Below, one piece after another: positions 28,760 to 38,207 of a DNA stretch of 64,000 nt; the first letter of the stretch is position 1, and each line of letters begins with the position of its first letter. The stretch is taken from contig NZ_JACEMU010000004.1 in the NCBI RefSeq assembly GCF_013868135.1, positions 1,612,001 to 1,676,000 on the forward strand. The letters are read 5' to 3'. Source of the DNA: Paracoccus sp. S1E-3 (GTDB taxonomy: Bacteria; Pseudomonadota; Alphaproteobacteria; Rhodobacterales; Rhodobacteraceae). The translations under genes and the position numbers were made by a program. The notes below the pieces were generated by a model. That model made no database searches. It was given only the letters and a program-made list of their open reading frames with translations, and was not told where the DNA came from.

Positions 28760-29694
28760 TGTTCGAGCGGCCGGGCAGCAGCGAACGCGGGAATCGCGCA
28801 CTGGTGATCGGCGCCGGGCTGACGGCGTTGTGGCTGGTGATGCTGCTGATCTTCTCGCTGACCGGCAGCGGCGCGGCTGCAGGCGCGCCGCGCTGGATCT
28901 CGGTCGTGGCCGCGCTGATGCCGCTGGGGCTGATCTGGATGGCGGTGGGTCTTGCCCGCGCCATCGACACCCTGCGGGCCGAGGCTGACGCGTTGCGCGC
29001 CCAGCTTGACCGCGAGCGTCTGATGGCGGAACCACCGCCGCGCAGTCCTGCCCCGGCCGGCCGCGCGCCGGACGCCATCGCATCAGCACCGGCCGCCCCG
29101 CGCCCCACGCCCATGCCGCGCCCCGCGCCGGCCGCGCGCCGCGCCGATCCCGCCGCAGCCGCCGCGGCCGATCCGCGCCAGACCTCGCTGGGCCTCGACA
29201 CGCCCGAGCGGCTGGATCTGCCGGACGAGACGGTGATCCTGGCGCTGAACTTCCCCGACGGCCCCGAGGACGCCGCCGCCATCGCCGCCCTGCGCGAGGC
29301 GCTGCGCGACCCCGATCAGGCCCGACTGATCCGCAGCGCGCAGGATGTCGTCACCCTGCTGGCCGAACGCGGCATCATCACCGACGACCTGATCCCTGAC
29401 GCCCCCGATCCCGCCGCCTGGCGCCGCTTTGGCGACGGTCAGCGCGGCCGCGCGGTCAGCGGCGTCGGCGCCATCCGCGATGCCGCCGCGCTGGAGGCCG
29501 CGACCGCCGCCATGCGCGGGGACGAGGTGTTCCGCGATGCCGTCCACCATTTCCTGCGTCTGTTTGACCGCAGCGTGACCGAGCTGATGCCACGGCTGAG
29601 CGATGACGAAATCCTGTGGCTGGCCGACACTCGCTCGGCCCGTGCTTTCATGTTGCTGGCTCGCGCCGCCGGACTGTTCGGCCAGGACGAATAG
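28759..29694 (+). CDS. Membrane protein with Ala/Pro-rich linker, coupled to greA
   Basis: 311 residues. Two hydrophobic helices near the N-terminus (about 17-35 and 44-64), then a short coiled coil (LRAEADALRAQLDRERL), a long Ala/Pro/Arg linker (about 90-135) and a C-terminal globular, largely helical domain (about 150-311) containing DAVHHFLRLFDRSVTEL and ARAFMLLARAAGLFG. I do not recognise a named family. The ATG overlaps the greA stop, so it is translated with it; what links it to transcription elongation is unknown. Confidence 0.8.
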   Translation: MFERPGSSERGNRALVIGAGLTALWLVMLLIFSLTGSGAAAGAPRWISVVAALMPLGLIWMAVGLARAIDTLRAEADALRAQLDRERLMAEPPPRSPAPAGRAPDAIASAPAAPRPTPMPRPAPAARRADPAAAAAADPRQTSLGLDTPERLDLPDETVILALNFPDGPEDAAAIAALREALRDPDQARLIRSAQDVVTLLAERGIITDDLIPDAPDPAAWRRFGDGQRGRAVSGVGAIRDAAALEAATAAMRGDEVFRDAVHHFLRLFDRSVTELMPRLSDDEILWLADTRSARAFMLLARAAGLFGQDE

Positions 29695-29820
29695 CGCGCC
29701 CGCATCGGCGCGGCGCGGCGCGCGAAAAACCTGCATCCTGTGATCACAAAACCCGGTCGGCGCTTGCACCGGCAGGCGTCAGGACTAAGGTGGGCGCAAA
29801 TTTCGCAACCGCGCATCATC

Positions 29821-30603
29821 ATGACCCAGGATTCCAACGCCCCGTCCCGGCGGGCCGCCGCGATCGAAGCCTCGCGCGCCCGTGCCCTGGCGCGGAGCCC
29901 CATGCAAAGCCTGCGCCACGGTGCCATCCAGTCGCTGCCCTTCCTGCTGGTGATGGTCCCCTTCGGCATGTTGTTCGGCGTCGTCGCCACCAATGCCGGC
30001 TTCGATCTGGCGCAGACCATGGGCTTCACCATCCTGGTGCTGGCCGGGGCGTCGCAATTCACCGCCGTTCAGCTGCTGACCGATAATGCGCCCCTGTGGC
30101 TGGTGATCCTGTCGTCGCTGGCGGTGAACCTGCGGATGGCGATGTATTCCGCGTCGCTGGTGCCGTGGCTGGGCGGGGCGTCACAGCCGGCGCGCGCCGC
30201 GGTGGCCTATGCACTGGTCGACCAGACCTATGCGCTGTCGATCGACTATTACCAGAACACCCCCAGGCTCAGCGTCGCGCAGCGGCTGGGGTATTTCTTC
30301 GGCACCGCCATCGTGATGTGCGCGGCGTGGATTTTCTTTGCCTATCTGGGCGCGACGGTCGGGCGCGCCATTCCTGACAGCGTGCCGCTGGATTTCGCGG
30401 TGCCGATCACCTTTCTGGCGATGATCGCGCCGGCGCTGCGCAGCCTGCCGCATATGGTGGCGGCGACGGTGGCGGTGATCGTGTCGCTGTTTCTGGCCGG
30501 GCTGCCGGCCGGCGTCGGGCCGATGATCGCGGCCATCCTTGCCATGCTGGCGGGATCGGCGACCGAAGTCTGGCAGATGCGCCGCAGCGGAGGCCGGGCA
30601 TGA
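29821..30603 (+). CDS. azlC: AzlC-family amino-acid exporter large subunit
   Basis: Inner-membrane protein of 260 residues with about five hydrophobic segments after a basic N-terminus. GAIQSLPFLLVMVPFGMLFG and GASQFTAVQLLTDNAP are AzlC blocks, and AVNLRMAMYSASL is the usual signature in the middle. With AzlD it exports branched-chain or related amino acids. The ATG at 29821 fits the family; the GCATGA junction gives a 4-base overlap with azlD. Substrate is inferred from family only. Confidence 0.94.
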   Translation: MTQDSNAPSRRAAAIEASRARALARSPMQSLRHGAIQSLPFLLVMVPFGMLFGVVATNAGFDLAQTMGFTILVLAGASQFTAVQLLTDNAPLWLVILSSLAVNLRMAMYSASLVPWLGGASQPARAAVAYALVDQTYALSIDYYQNTPRLSVAQRLGYFFGTAIVMCAAWIFFAYLGATVGRAIPDSVPLDFAVPITFLAMIAPALRSLPHMVAATVAVIVSLFLAGLPAGVGPMIAAILAMLAGSATEVWQMRRSGGRA

Positions 30604-30926
30604 ATTACAGCAATGCCGAGATCTGGTTCACCATCCTGACGCTGGGTGCGGGGACCTTCCTGTTGCGCTACAGCTTTCTGGGCGCGATCGGCAGCCGGCC
30701 AATGCCGCAATGGTTCCTGCGGATGCTGCGCTATACGGCGGTGGCGGTGCTGCCGGCGCTGGCGGCGCCGCTGGTGGTGTGGCCCGCCGCGACCCATGGC
30801 CAGACCGATCCGGCCCGGCTGGCCGCGGCGGCGGCCACGCTGATCGCGGGCTTTGTCACCCGCAATACGCTGGCCGCCATCGTTGCCGGGGCGGCCACAC
30901 TGATGATCGGCTTCTACCTGTCGTAG
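30600..30926 (+). CDS. azlD: AzlD-family exporter small subunit
   Basis: Hydrophobic protein of 108 residues with four likely membrane segments, the partner of AzlC in export of branched-chain amino acids. TLGAGTFLLRYSFL and LRYTAVAVLPALAAPLV are family features. The start overlaps azlC by four bases; the end overlaps the convergent lipoprotein gene by 13 bases. Confidence 0.93.
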   Translation: MNYSNAEIWFTILTLGAGTFLLRYSFLGAIGSRPMPQWFLRMLRYTAVAVLPALAAPLVVWPAATHGQTDPARLAAAAATLIAGFVTRNTLAAIVAGAATLMIGFYLS

Positions 30927-31549
30927 GTGCGGATCGAGCCGTCCTTCATCCGCAGCAGGTCACCATGGACCAGGCGCGGATCGCCGTCGCGATATTCGGT
31001 CCGCTGGACGCCCGGCACGGTCACGAACCAGTTGCGCATGCGGATCGGGCTGAAGCCCCCCGGCGCGCCCTGAAAGCCCGGCACCTGCCGCAGAACCGCG
31101 CTGATCGCGTTGGCGCAGAAGGCCTTGTTGGCGGGGCCATTCGCCTCGGCGGCACGGATGGCGGCGTCGGCGACCTCTCGGGTAACTGGAACGGTGTCGA
31201 CCTCGACATAGTAGCGCTCGCCCGGCAGGTCGCGGGCATGATAGTCGATATAGACGTTCCGCATCTGCGGCGAGATGCCATAGAGCACGTCGTGGCGTTC
31301 CGGTGCACGCGGATGTTCGAAGCTGCCGGCGGGATCGAAGATCACCGTCTGGCTGCCATTGATGAGCAGCGCCGAATGGCCGCCCTCGCCGCGCGGAATG
31401 CCGATCACCGTCAGAAGCGAGATCGAGGGCTGTTCGTTCGAGGTATAGCGCGCGCTGCGCACGGCCTCGTCGCTGGCCCATTTGTTATCGGCGCCGCAGG
31501 CCGCAAGCAGCAGCGGCAGCGCCAGCACAAGCAGGATACGGCGCAGCAT
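30914..31549 (-). CDS. Lipoprotein with possible permuted papain-like (NlpC/P60) fold
   Basis: 211 residues with a lipobox LLAAC (Cys18). The mature part has His58 in GEGGHSALLINGSQT, followed by strands, and Cys145 in KAFCANAISAVL at the start of a helix. A histidine before a cysteine-led helix is the order found in circularly permuted NlpC/P60 hydrolases (YiiX/YaeF type), so a cell-wall or lipid hydrolase is possible; this is my inference and the similarity is faint. The ATG overlaps the stop of ctaH (TGATG), so the two are translated together. Confidence 0.72.
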   Translation of the reverse strand: MLRRILLVLALPLLLAACGADNKWASDEAVRSARYTSNEQPSISLLTVIGIPRGEGGHSALLINGSQTVIFDPAGSFEHPRAPERHDVLYGISPQMRNVYIDYHARDLPGERYYVEVDTVPVTREVADAAIRAAEANGPANKAFCANAISAVLRQVPGFQGAPGGFSPIRMRNWFVTVPGVQRTEYRDGDPRLVHGDLLRMKDGSIRTYDR

Positions 31550-31698
31550 CAGGAGTTCGACAGCGCCATGAAGACCAGCACGCCAAGGGCCAGGACGACC
31601 ACCCAGGTGGCAAAACGCAGAAAGCCGTTGAAAGTCTTCTGATGCTCACGGATGTCCATCGTGCCGGGCACGTGTTGGGTGGTATCGTGTTCAGCCAT
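31549..31698 (-). CDS. ctaH: aa3-type cytochrome c oxidase subunit IV
   Basis: A 49-residue protein with one membrane helix, beginning MAEHDTTQHV. The block GTMDIREHQKTFNGFLRF followed by a helix ending LVFMALSNS matches Paracoccus denitrificans cytochrome aa3 subunit IV, which begins with a similar MDIR...ATFAGF motif. That subunit sits beside the catalytic core of the oxidase in the inner membrane and has no known catalytic role. The gene is short enough to be missed by automated calling. It is translated with the lipoprotein gene and lies apart from any other oxidase gene in this window. Confidence 0.92.
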   Translation of the reverse strand: MAEHDTTQHVPGTMDIREHQKTFNGFLRFATWVVVLALGVLVFMALSNS

Positions 31699-31755
31699 GG
31701 CCTGTCCCCCTTGATGCTGAGTTTGGGTGATCCATAGCGGATCGCGCGGGCGCTG

Positions 31756-32790
31756 TCACGCCACGCGCCACAACTCGGCCCCATGATCGTCGGTGCCGGC
31801 GCGGGTGATGCGTTCCTGCCGCGCAAGATGGTTCAGATGTGCCATCGATTCGACCAAAGCGAGGCCGATTTCCGCCGGACCGATCGGGCGTTTGAACAAC
31901 GCCGGGAAGCAGCCGACGGCGCTTTGCGGCGCGGAAGCCAGCAGCGCCACCACCCGCTCCAGCGCCGAGATGTGATTCTCGCGCATCTGGTCCAGCCGCA
32001 TCGGCAGGCCGGTGAAGGGCAGCTTGTGGCCCGGCAGGACCAGATGGCGGTCCTCTGCGCGGGCGAGGAAACGGGTGCAGCTGTCCAGCCATTCGCCGAC
32101 CGGATCGGCGCCCGGCTCGGTCGGGTAGACGCCGAGATTGGGCGAGATGCCGGGCAGAAGCTGATCGCCGCCGATCACCAGATCATCGTCCCGCGACCAG
32201 AAGGTCGCGTGTTCCGGCGCATGGCCGTCGCCGGTGGCCACGTCCCAGTCGCGGCCCCCGAAGCGGACCGTCTGGCCGTCCTGAAGCCGGGTGAAGCCCA
32301 GCGGAAGCGGATGCACGGTATCGGCGAAATTGAACGGCCGCTCGCCCGCGCGCTGCGCCAGCAGATCGCGCGGCATCCCGGCGGCGCGCCAGAAGGCGAT
32401 GGTTTCGGGCGTCGGCGCGTCCTGCTCGTCCAGCACCAGCATCCGCGCGGTCAGCCAGGCTGTGCGGGTGGTCCAGAAGGCGGCGCCGCGTTCCATGAAC
32501 CATCCCGCAAGCCCCAGATGATCGGGATGGTGATGGGTGGCGATCACCCGCTTGACCGGCTTTCCGGCCAGCGGTCCGTCCAGCAGCGTCTGCCAGATCG
32601 CCCGGGTCTTGGCCGTATCGAATCCGGTATCTACCACCGTCCAGCTGTCGCCGTCGTCCAGTGCGTAGACGTTCACATGGTCCAGCTTCATCGGCAGCGG
32701 CAGCCGCATCCACAGCACCCCCGGCGCGACCTCGATGGCGCTGCCGGGCGCGGGCGGTTCGGGCCAGGGATATGCGAGGCCCGCGCTCAC
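31756..32790 (-). CDS. Metallo-beta-lactamase-fold hydrolase
   Basis: Protein of 344 residues of the MBL-fold superfamily. The zinc motif is HHHPDH (86-91), with VVDTGFD upstream, GDGHAPEH (about 184-191) giving the next histidine, GGDQLLP the bridging aspartate, and VLPGHKLPF the last histidine. A C-terminal helical part (about 255-344) resembles the winged-helix tail of LACTB2-like thioesterase/RNase relatives. The TGA overlaps the acyl-CoA dehydrogenase stop-start junction by four bases, so the two form an operon; hydrolysis of an acyl-CoA or glutathione thioester is plausible. Confidence 0.9.
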   Translation of the reverse strand: MSAGLAYPWPEPPAPGSAIEVAPGVLWMRLPLPMKLDHVNVYALDDGDSWTVVDTGFDTAKTRAIWQTLLDGPLAGKPVKRVIATHHHPDHLGLAGWFMERGAAFWTTRTAWLTARMLVLDEQDAPTPETIAFWRAAGMPRDLLAQRAGERPFNFADTVHPLPLGFTRLQDGQTVRFGGRDWDVATGDGHAPEHATFWSRDDDLVIGGDQLLPGISPNLGVYPTEPGADPVGEWLDSCTRFLARAEDRHLVLPGHKLPFTGLPMRLDQMRENHISALERVVALLASAPQSAVGCFPALFKRPIGPAEIGLALVESMAHLNHLARQERITRAGTDDHGAELWRVA

Positions 32791-34478
32791 CCCGCGAGGC
32801 CGAGCGCGCGGTCGCTGATCGCGTTCAGGTCGGCGACGCCGGCCCCGGCCTCGATCAGGTCGGACCGGTAGCGCGGCAGGATACGGTCGATATAGATGCG
32901 GGCCAGCAACAACTCGTCCTCGCCCCCAGCGACGGCGGCCTTGAGGTGGAAATACGCCCCCAACACACGGGCAAAGGCCGACAGGTAAGGCACCGCGGCG
33001 GCGTTGCGATCATCCATCTCGGCCTCGACCAGACGCGCGGTCGCTTCCGACATGGTCTCGGCGGCCTTCCACAGCGCCTCGACACGCTCAGGGCAGAGTT
33101 GGCTATTGGCGCGGGCGTAGTCCATGATCTCGTCCAGCAGGGTCTGGGCGGCAGCGCCGCCATCCATCATCTTGCGGCCGACCAGATCCATCGCCTGAAT
33201 GCCGTTGGTGCCTTCGTAGATCGGGGTGATGCGGACATCGCGCAGATATTGGGCCGCGCCGGTTTCCTCGATATAGCCCATGCCGCCATGGACCTGCACC
33301 GCCGTATCGGCGACGCGGCAGCCGACATCGGTCCCATAGGCCTTGGCGATGGGCGTCAGAAGCGCCGCGCGCGCGGCCCAGTCGGCATCGCCGGTGGCGC
33401 TCGCCATGTCCAGGGCGGTGGCGCAGGCCAGTCCGATCGCACGGGCGGCGAAAACTTCCGCGCGCGCGGTGGCCAGCATCCGGCGCACGTCGGCATGGCG
33501 GATGATCGGGCCGAACTGCTCGCGCTCGGCGGCGTATTCGACGGCTTTCTGCAGTGCCGCCTCGGCCACGCCGACGCCCTGCATGCCGACCGCCAGCCGC
33601 GCATTGTTCATCATCGTGAACATTGCGGCCATGCCGCCATGCTCCTTGCCGATCAGCCAGCCCGTCGCGCCCTCATAGCTCATCACGCAGGTGGGCGAGC
33701 CGTGGATACCCATCTTGTGTTCCAGCGACACCACCTTCAGCGTATTCGCCTGACCGGGATTTCCGTCGTCGTCGGGCAGATATTTCGGCACCATGAACAG
33801 GCTGATGCCCTTGGTCCCTTTCACCCCGTCGGGCAGACGCGCCAGCACCGCGTGACAGGTGTTCGCGGTCACGTCGCTGTCGCCCCAGGTGATGAAGATC
33901 TTCTGCCCGGTGATCGCGAAGCTGCCATCGCCATTCGGCTCGGCCCTGGTCTTCAGCGCGCCGACATCGGAACCCGCCCCCGGCTCGGTCAGGTTCATGG
34001 TGCCGTTCCACTCGCCCGCGATCAGCTTGGGCAGATACAGGGCCTTCATCTCTTCGCTGGCGTGATGTTCCAGCGCCTCGATCTGGCCCTGGGTCAGCAG
34101 CGGGTTCAGCTGCAGCGCCAGACAGGCCCCGGCCATCATCTCGCTGACGGCCATGTTCAGCGCCTGCGGCAGGCCCGCACCGCCATATTCGGGATCGGCC
34201 GACAGCCCGATCCAGCCGCCTTCGGCAATCGCCCGGAACCCCTTGTCATAACCGGGCGGCGATCGAAGCACGCCGTTTTCCAGCCGCGCCGGCGTCTGGT
34301 CGCCGGCAATGTTCAGCGGCGCCAGCACTTCCGAGGACATGCGCCCGGCCTCGGTCAGGATGGCCTCGACCATGTCGGGCGTGGCTTCGGCATAGGTCTC
34401 GGTCGCGGCGACGGCGTCGAAGGGCACGACATGGCTGAGGATGAAGCGGAACTGATCGACGGGTGCGCGGTAGGCCAT
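32787..34478 (-). CDS. Acyl-CoA dehydrogenase, DmdC-like
   Basis: FAD enzyme of 563 residues that oxidises an acyl-CoA to its 2-enoyl form. It has the long form with an extra C-terminal helical domain, as in 3-methylmercaptopropionyl-CoA dehydrogenase (DmdC) and related long enzymes. Family blocks are NLTEPGAGSDVGALKTRA (about 161-178), GQKIFITWGDSD, and YGGMGYIEE-like VHGGMGYIEETGAAQYLRD followed by ITPIYEGTNGIQAMD. Electrons would go to ETF and then to the oxidoreductase at 26.3 kb. True substrate (dimethylsulfoniopropionate product or medium-chain acyl-CoA) is not decidable here. Confidence 0.93.
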   Translation of the reverse strand: MAYRAPVDQFRFILSHVVPFDAVAATETYAEATPDMVEAILTEAGRMSSEVLAPLNIAGDQTPARLENGVLRSPPGYDKGFRAIAEGGWIGLSADPEYGGAGLPQALNMAVSEMMAGACLALQLNPLLTQGQIEALEHHASEEMKALYLPKLIAGEWNGTMNLTEPGAGSDVGALKTRAEPNGDGSFAITGQKIFITWGDSDVTANTCHAVLARLPDGVKGTKGISLFMVPKYLPDDDGNPGQANTLKVVSLEHKMGIHGSPTCVMSYEGATGWLIGKEHGGMAAMFTMMNNARLAVGMQGVGVAEAALQKAVEYAAEREQFGPIIRHADVRRMLATARAEVFAARAIGLACATALDMASATGDADWAARAALLTPIAKAYGTDVGCRVADTAVQVHGGMGYIEETGAAQYLRDVRITPIYEGTNGIQAMDLVGRKMMDGGAAAQTLLDEIMDYARANSQLCPERVEALWKAAETMSEATARLVEAEMDDRNAAAVPYLSAFARVLGAYFHLKAAVAGGEDELLLARIYIDRILPRYRSDLIEAGAGVADLNAISDRALGLAG

Positions 34479-34614
34479 GATAACTTCCTCGCCGGGTTGC
34501 CGGAGGGGCGCGCGGCGTCTATGCAGGGTTACGTTTCTGCCAGATTACAAGGCAGATGCGATCCGGCAAGCCATCCCACCACGCGACCCTGCGTAACAGC
34601 GCGAATCCCGCCGA

Positions 34615-35562
34615 ATGCCTGAACAGACCCGCCTGCTGACGCCCGAGGCCGAACATGTCACCTATGCCGCCATGCTGCTGGCCCAGGGCCGACTGGTCGC
34701 CATGCCGACCGAAACGGTGTACGGGCTGGCGGCGGATGCGAGAAATTCCCAAGCGATTGCAGGTATTTATGCGGCCAAGGGCCGGCCAAGCTTCAATCCG
34801 CTGATCGTTCACGCCCCGGATCTGGCGATGGCCGAGACGATTGGCGTCTTCCATGCCGACGCCCGGCGGCTGGCCGAAACCTTCTGGCCCGGCGCGCTGA
34901 CGCTGGTTGTTCCGTTGCGTCAGGATGCCGGGATCGCCTCGCTGGTGACCGCCGGTCTGGACACTGTGGCGATCCGGGTCCCCGCCCATCCGGTGGCGCA
35001 GGATCTGCTGCATGCCTTCGGCGGCGTGGTGGCGGCGCCGTCGGCGAACCCGTCGGGACGGATCAGCCCGACCACGGCCGCGCATGTGATGGCGGGGCTG
35101 GACGGAAAGCTGGCCGCCATACTGGACGCCGGACCGAGCCCGGTCGGCGTCGAATCAACCATTCTCGGCTGGCAGGACGGCACGCCGGTTCTGCTGCGCC
35201 CCGGCGGCATCCCGACCGAGGCACTTGCCGCATGTCTGGGCCAGCCCCTTGGCGTCCCGTTCGCCGATCCGAACCGGCCCGCCGCACCGGGGATGCTGGC
35301 CAGCCATTACGCGCCCGGCGCCTCGGTGCGGCTGAATGCCGAAACCGCGGGACCGGACGAGTTCCTGATCGGCTTCGGCCCGGTCGCGGGCGATATCTCG
35401 CTGTCGCCCGGCGGCGATCTGGTCGAGGCGGCGGCGCATCTGTTCGAGGCGCTGCACCGCGCCGACGCCTCGGGCCGGCCCATCGCCGTCGCACCGATCC
35501 CGGATCACGGGCTGGGCATGGCGATCAACGACCGCCTGCGCCGCGCCGCCGCCCCACGCTGA
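34615..35562 (+). CDS. L-threonylcarbamoyladenylate synthase (Sua5 type)
   Basis: Makes threonylcarbamoyl-AMP from threonine, bicarbonate and ATP for the t6A modification of tRNAs that read ANN codons. The protein has 315 residues, so it is the two-domain Sua5 form rather than the short TsaC. PTETVYGLAADA (31-42), KGRPSFNPLIVH (55-66), APSANPSGRISPTTA and the linker SHYAPG then a C-terminal Sua5 domain (about 235-315) are seen. Starts 136 bases from the divergent acyl-CoA dehydrogenase gene. Confidence 0.95.
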   Translation: MPEQTRLLTPEAEHVTYAAMLLAQGRLVAMPTETVYGLAADARNSQAIAGIYAAKGRPSFNPLIVHAPDLAMAETIGVFHADARRLAETFWPGALTLVVPLRQDAGIASLVTAGLDTVAIRVPAHPVAQDLLHAFGGVVAAPSANPSGRISPTTAAHVMAGLDGKLAAILDAGPSPVGVESTILGWQDGTPVLLRPGGIPTEALAACLGQPLGVPFADPNRPAAPGMLASHYAPGASVRLNAETAGPDEFLIGFGPVAGDISLSPGGDLVEAAAHLFEALHRADASGRPIAVAPIPDHGLGMAINDRLRRAAAPR

Positions 35563-35673
35563 AGGACGGCACCAAGGAACCGCCTTCGGACCTCAATGCA
35601 GGGGCAGCCGCACAAGGCCGCCGCATGGCAAGGCCTGCCATCCCTAACAGGCAGACGACGCGGCACCCGTCCG

Positions 35674-36237
35674 CTAGGCGCGCCCCGAAGCGCCCGAGAG
35701 CGAAATCGGATCCACCCCCAGCGAATGCAACGCCCGCGTCCAGGCTGCACCGGGATCGCCGAAGGCAAGGTCGGGGTCCATCTCGGCGGTCAGCCAGCCA
35801 TTCGCGCGAATCTCGCTATCCAGCTGCCCCGGCCCCCAGCCGGCATAGCCGAGCGCCAGAATGGCCTGCTCGGGGCCGCGGCCCTCGGCCAGTTCGACCA
35901 GGATGTCGCGGGTGGTCGTCAGTTCCAGCCCGGACCCCACATCCATGCTGCCATCGTGCGGCGCACAGGATTTCGGGTGCAGCACGAAGCCGCGTACCGG
36001 TTCGACCGGGCCGCCGGTGCGAACGGGCAGGTCGGGGGCGTTTTCCACGTCCTCGATCCCCAGCAGGTCCAGAAGCTTGGTGAATTGCATGTTCTTCATC
36101 GGCTGGTTCAGCACTATCCCCATCGCCCCCCCGGGGGAATGGGCGCAGACCAGCACGACCGAGCGCCGAAAGCGCGGATCGCCCATGTCGGGCATGGCGA
36201 TCAGGATCTTGCCGGTCAGGTCGCTGTCAGGCGTCAT
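35674..36237 (-). CDS. YqgE/AlgH family protein
   Basis: 187 residues of the YqgE/AlgH family, single-domain proteins of unknown biochemical function. DLTGKILIAMPDMGDPRFRRSVVLVCAHSPGGAMGIVLNQP is the family N-terminal block and ILALGYAGWGPGQLDSEI the C-terminal one. The ATG at 36237 has AGGAGG seven bases upstream, better than an in-frame start at 36285. Divergent from the DsbD-N-like gene, about 90 bases apart. Confidence 0.95.
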   Translation of the reverse strand: MTPDSDLTGKILIAMPDMGDPRFRRSVVLVCAHSPGGAMGIVLNQPMKNMQFTKLLDLLGIEDVENAPDLPVRTGGPVEPVRGFVLHPKSCAPHDGSMDVGSGLELTTTRDILVELAEGRGPEQAILALGYAGWGPGQLDSEIRANGWLTAEMDPDLAFGDPGAAWTRALHSLGVDPISLSGASGRA

Positions 36238-36329
36238 GTCTTGGCCTCCTGTCCCCAAGATCGGGGTTTCGGGGCGTTTCGGCAAGGGCTTGGCGAAAAG
36301 GTGATTTCAGCCCCCGACCACGCCGCGCT

Positions 36330-37103
36330 ATGGCTATGGCCATGAAATATGCGCTGATCCTTTCCCTGCTGACCGCCCTTCCCGCCGCCGCCCAGGACCT
36401 GCCGCAAGGGCTGGAATCGGCGCGTTTCCTGCCCGGTTGGACCGATGCCGAGGGGCGCCGGGTGGCAGCGCTGGAACTGGTGCTGGAACCCGGCTGGAAG
36501 ACCTATTGGCGCAGCCCCGGCGATGCCGGGCTGGCGCCGGTCTTCGACTGGAAGGGCAATAATATCGGCAAGGTCGATTTCCACTGGCCCGCGCCCGAGG
36601 TGGTGGTCTCGGGTGGGATGCGCACGCTCGGCTATCACGACCGGCTGGTGCTGCCTTTCACGGTGACGCCCGAATCGCCCGGCCAGCCGATCGGCATTTC
36701 GGCGCGTGTCACCCTCGGTCTGTGCGAAAACATCTGCATCCCGGCCGAGCTGGATCTGGTCGCCACCGCTGCCGGCCGGCAGCCCGACCCGGTGATCGAG
36801 GACGCCATCACCCGTGTCCCCCGCCCCGGCAAGGACCTGCCCGCCTGCGAGATCGGCGAGATCGAGGATGGCATGACCGTCACCCTGTCCCTGCCCGTGC
36901 CGGGGGCAGAGCTGGCCATCGAATATGCCACCGACCCCGATATCTGGGTTTCGGCCCCCGAGCTGTCCAAGGATGGCCGCGAAGTCACGGCCGATTTCGT
37001 GGCCCCCAGCGGCAAACCCTTTCCGCTGGACCCGCAAGCGGTGGTGATGACCGTGCTGGGCAAGGACAGCGCCACCGAATATCGCGGCTGCACCGCCGGT
37101 TGA
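36330..37103 (+). CDS. Periplasmic DsbD N-terminal-domain-like protein
   Basis: 257 residues with a signal peptide (ending AAAQ, about residue 22). The mature part has an immunoglobulin-like domain as in the N-terminal module of DsbD; the block LEPGWKTYWRSPGDAG (about 52-67) and the redox-like pair in LGLCENICIPAEL (about 131-143) are its marks. The membrane part of DsbD is absent. It may receive or pass reducing power for periplasmic thiols. Three ATG codons close together (36330, 36336, 36342) could each be the start. Confidence 0.85.
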   Translation: MAMAMKYALILSLLTALPAAAQDLPQGLESARFLPGWTDAEGRRVAALELVLEPGWKTYWRSPGDAGLAPVFDWKGNNIGKVDFHWPAPEVVVSGGMRTLGYHDRLVLPFTVTPESPGQPIGISARVTLGLCENICIPAELDLVATAAGRQPDPVIEDAITRVPRPGKDLPACEIGEIEDGMTVTLSLPVPGAELAIEYATDPDIWVSAPELSKDGREVTADFVAPSGKPFPLDPQAVVMTVLGKDSATEYRGCTAG

Positions 37104-37139
37104 GGGGAGGCATCACCCTCGACCCTCGACCCTCAAGAA

Positions 37140-37187
37140 ACCGGCCCTGCTGAGCGTGCAAGGCCGGTCACTGTCCAGCGGTCACTG
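37140..37187. repeat. Inverted and direct repeats between convergent genes
   Basis: ACCGGCC (37140-37146) pairs with GGCCGGT (37162-37168). The second arm runs into GGTCACTG (37166-37173), which recurs after six bases at 37180-37187. Lies between the convergent DsbD-N-like and argF genes; the hairpin may end transcription from either side. Confidence 0.4.
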
Positions 37188-37223
37188 AAAGGCGTTTTGC
37201 GCTGGAACCGATCCCGCAGCCGC

Positions 37224-38156
37224 TCAGACGCCGAGGCACCAGCGCATGATCGCCTTCTGGGCGTGCAGGCGGTTCTCGGCCTCGTCGAAGATCACCGAAT
37301 GGGGGCCGTCCATGACGGCGCTCGTCGCCTCGTCATTGCGATGGGCGGGCAGGCAATGCATGAACAGCGCATCGGGCTTGGCGCGCGCCATCAGATCCTC
37401 GTTCACCTGATAACCGCGCAGCTGGTTGTGCCGCCGCTCCTTGGCTGATTCGGGGTCGTGCATCGAGACCCAGGTATCGGTGACGACCAGATCGGCGCCT
37501 TCGACCGCCTTATGGGGATCCCGCTCAATCAGGGCCTGCACGCCTTTGGAGCGCGCGAAGCCGATCCATTCGGGTTCGGGGTCCAAGGGCATCGGGCCGG
37601 TGAAGGTGAAATCAAAGCCGAACTGGCCGGCGGCGTGCAGGAAGCTGGCGCAGACATTGTTGCCGTCGCCCGACCAGACCACCTTCTTGCCGGCAATCGG
37701 GCCGCGATGTTCTTCGTAGGTCAGCACATCGGCCATGATCTGGCAGGGATGGGTGCGGTTGGTCAGCCCGTTGATGACCGGCACGGTAGCATGTTCGGCC
37801 ATCTCGTGCAGCGTCGCCTCCTCGAACGTGCGGATCATGATGAGGTCGACATAGCGCGACAGCACGCGGGCGGTGTCGGCGATGGTCTCGCCATGGCCCA
37901 GCTGCATTTCCTTGCCGGACAGCACCATGGTCTCGCCGCCCAGCTGGCGCACGCCCACATCGAAGCTGACGCGGGTGCGGGTCGAGGGCTTTTCGAAGAT
38001 CAGCGCCACCATGCGGCCTTTCAGGGGCAGATCGTCGTCAGCCGTGCCCTTGGGGCGGCCATTGCGGGCGATCTTCATGGCGTGGGCATTGTCGATGATG
38101 GCGCGCAGATCGGCGGGCGAGGTGGTGTGAATATCGAGGAAGTGCTGCATCTTCAT
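37224..38156 (-). CDS. argF: Ornithine carbamoyltransferase
   Basis: Joins ornithine and carbamoyl phosphate to make citrulline in arginine synthesis. The protein has 310 residues. Carbamoyl phosphate is bound by KPSTRTR (56-62) and by [10 protein letters not shown] (about 130-139); the ornithine motif is FMHCLPAHR (about 269-277). It is the last of three minus-strand genes argD, GNAT, argF, with a 113-base gap to the GNAT that contains a palindromic repeat. Confidence 0.97.
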   Translation of the reverse strand: MKMQHFLDIHTTSPADLRAIIDNAHAMKIARNGRPKGTADDDLPLKGRMVALIFEKPSTRTRVSFDVGVRQLGGETMVLSGKEMQLGHGETIADTARVLSRYVDLIMIRTFEEATLHEMAEHATVPVINGLTNRTHPCQIMADVLTYEEHRGPIAGKKVVWSGDGNNVCASFLHAAGQFGFDFTFTGPMPLDPEPEWIGFARSKGVQALIERDPHKAVEGADLVVTDTWVSMHDPESAKERRHNQLRGYQVNEDLMARAKPDALFMHCLPAHRNDEATSAVMDGPHSVIFDEAENRLHAQKAIMRWCLGV

Positions 38157-38207
38157 GTCTTTCGGCTGATCGGGCCAGCAAGCCCGCAGATGGCGTCGGG
38201 GTCAAGA

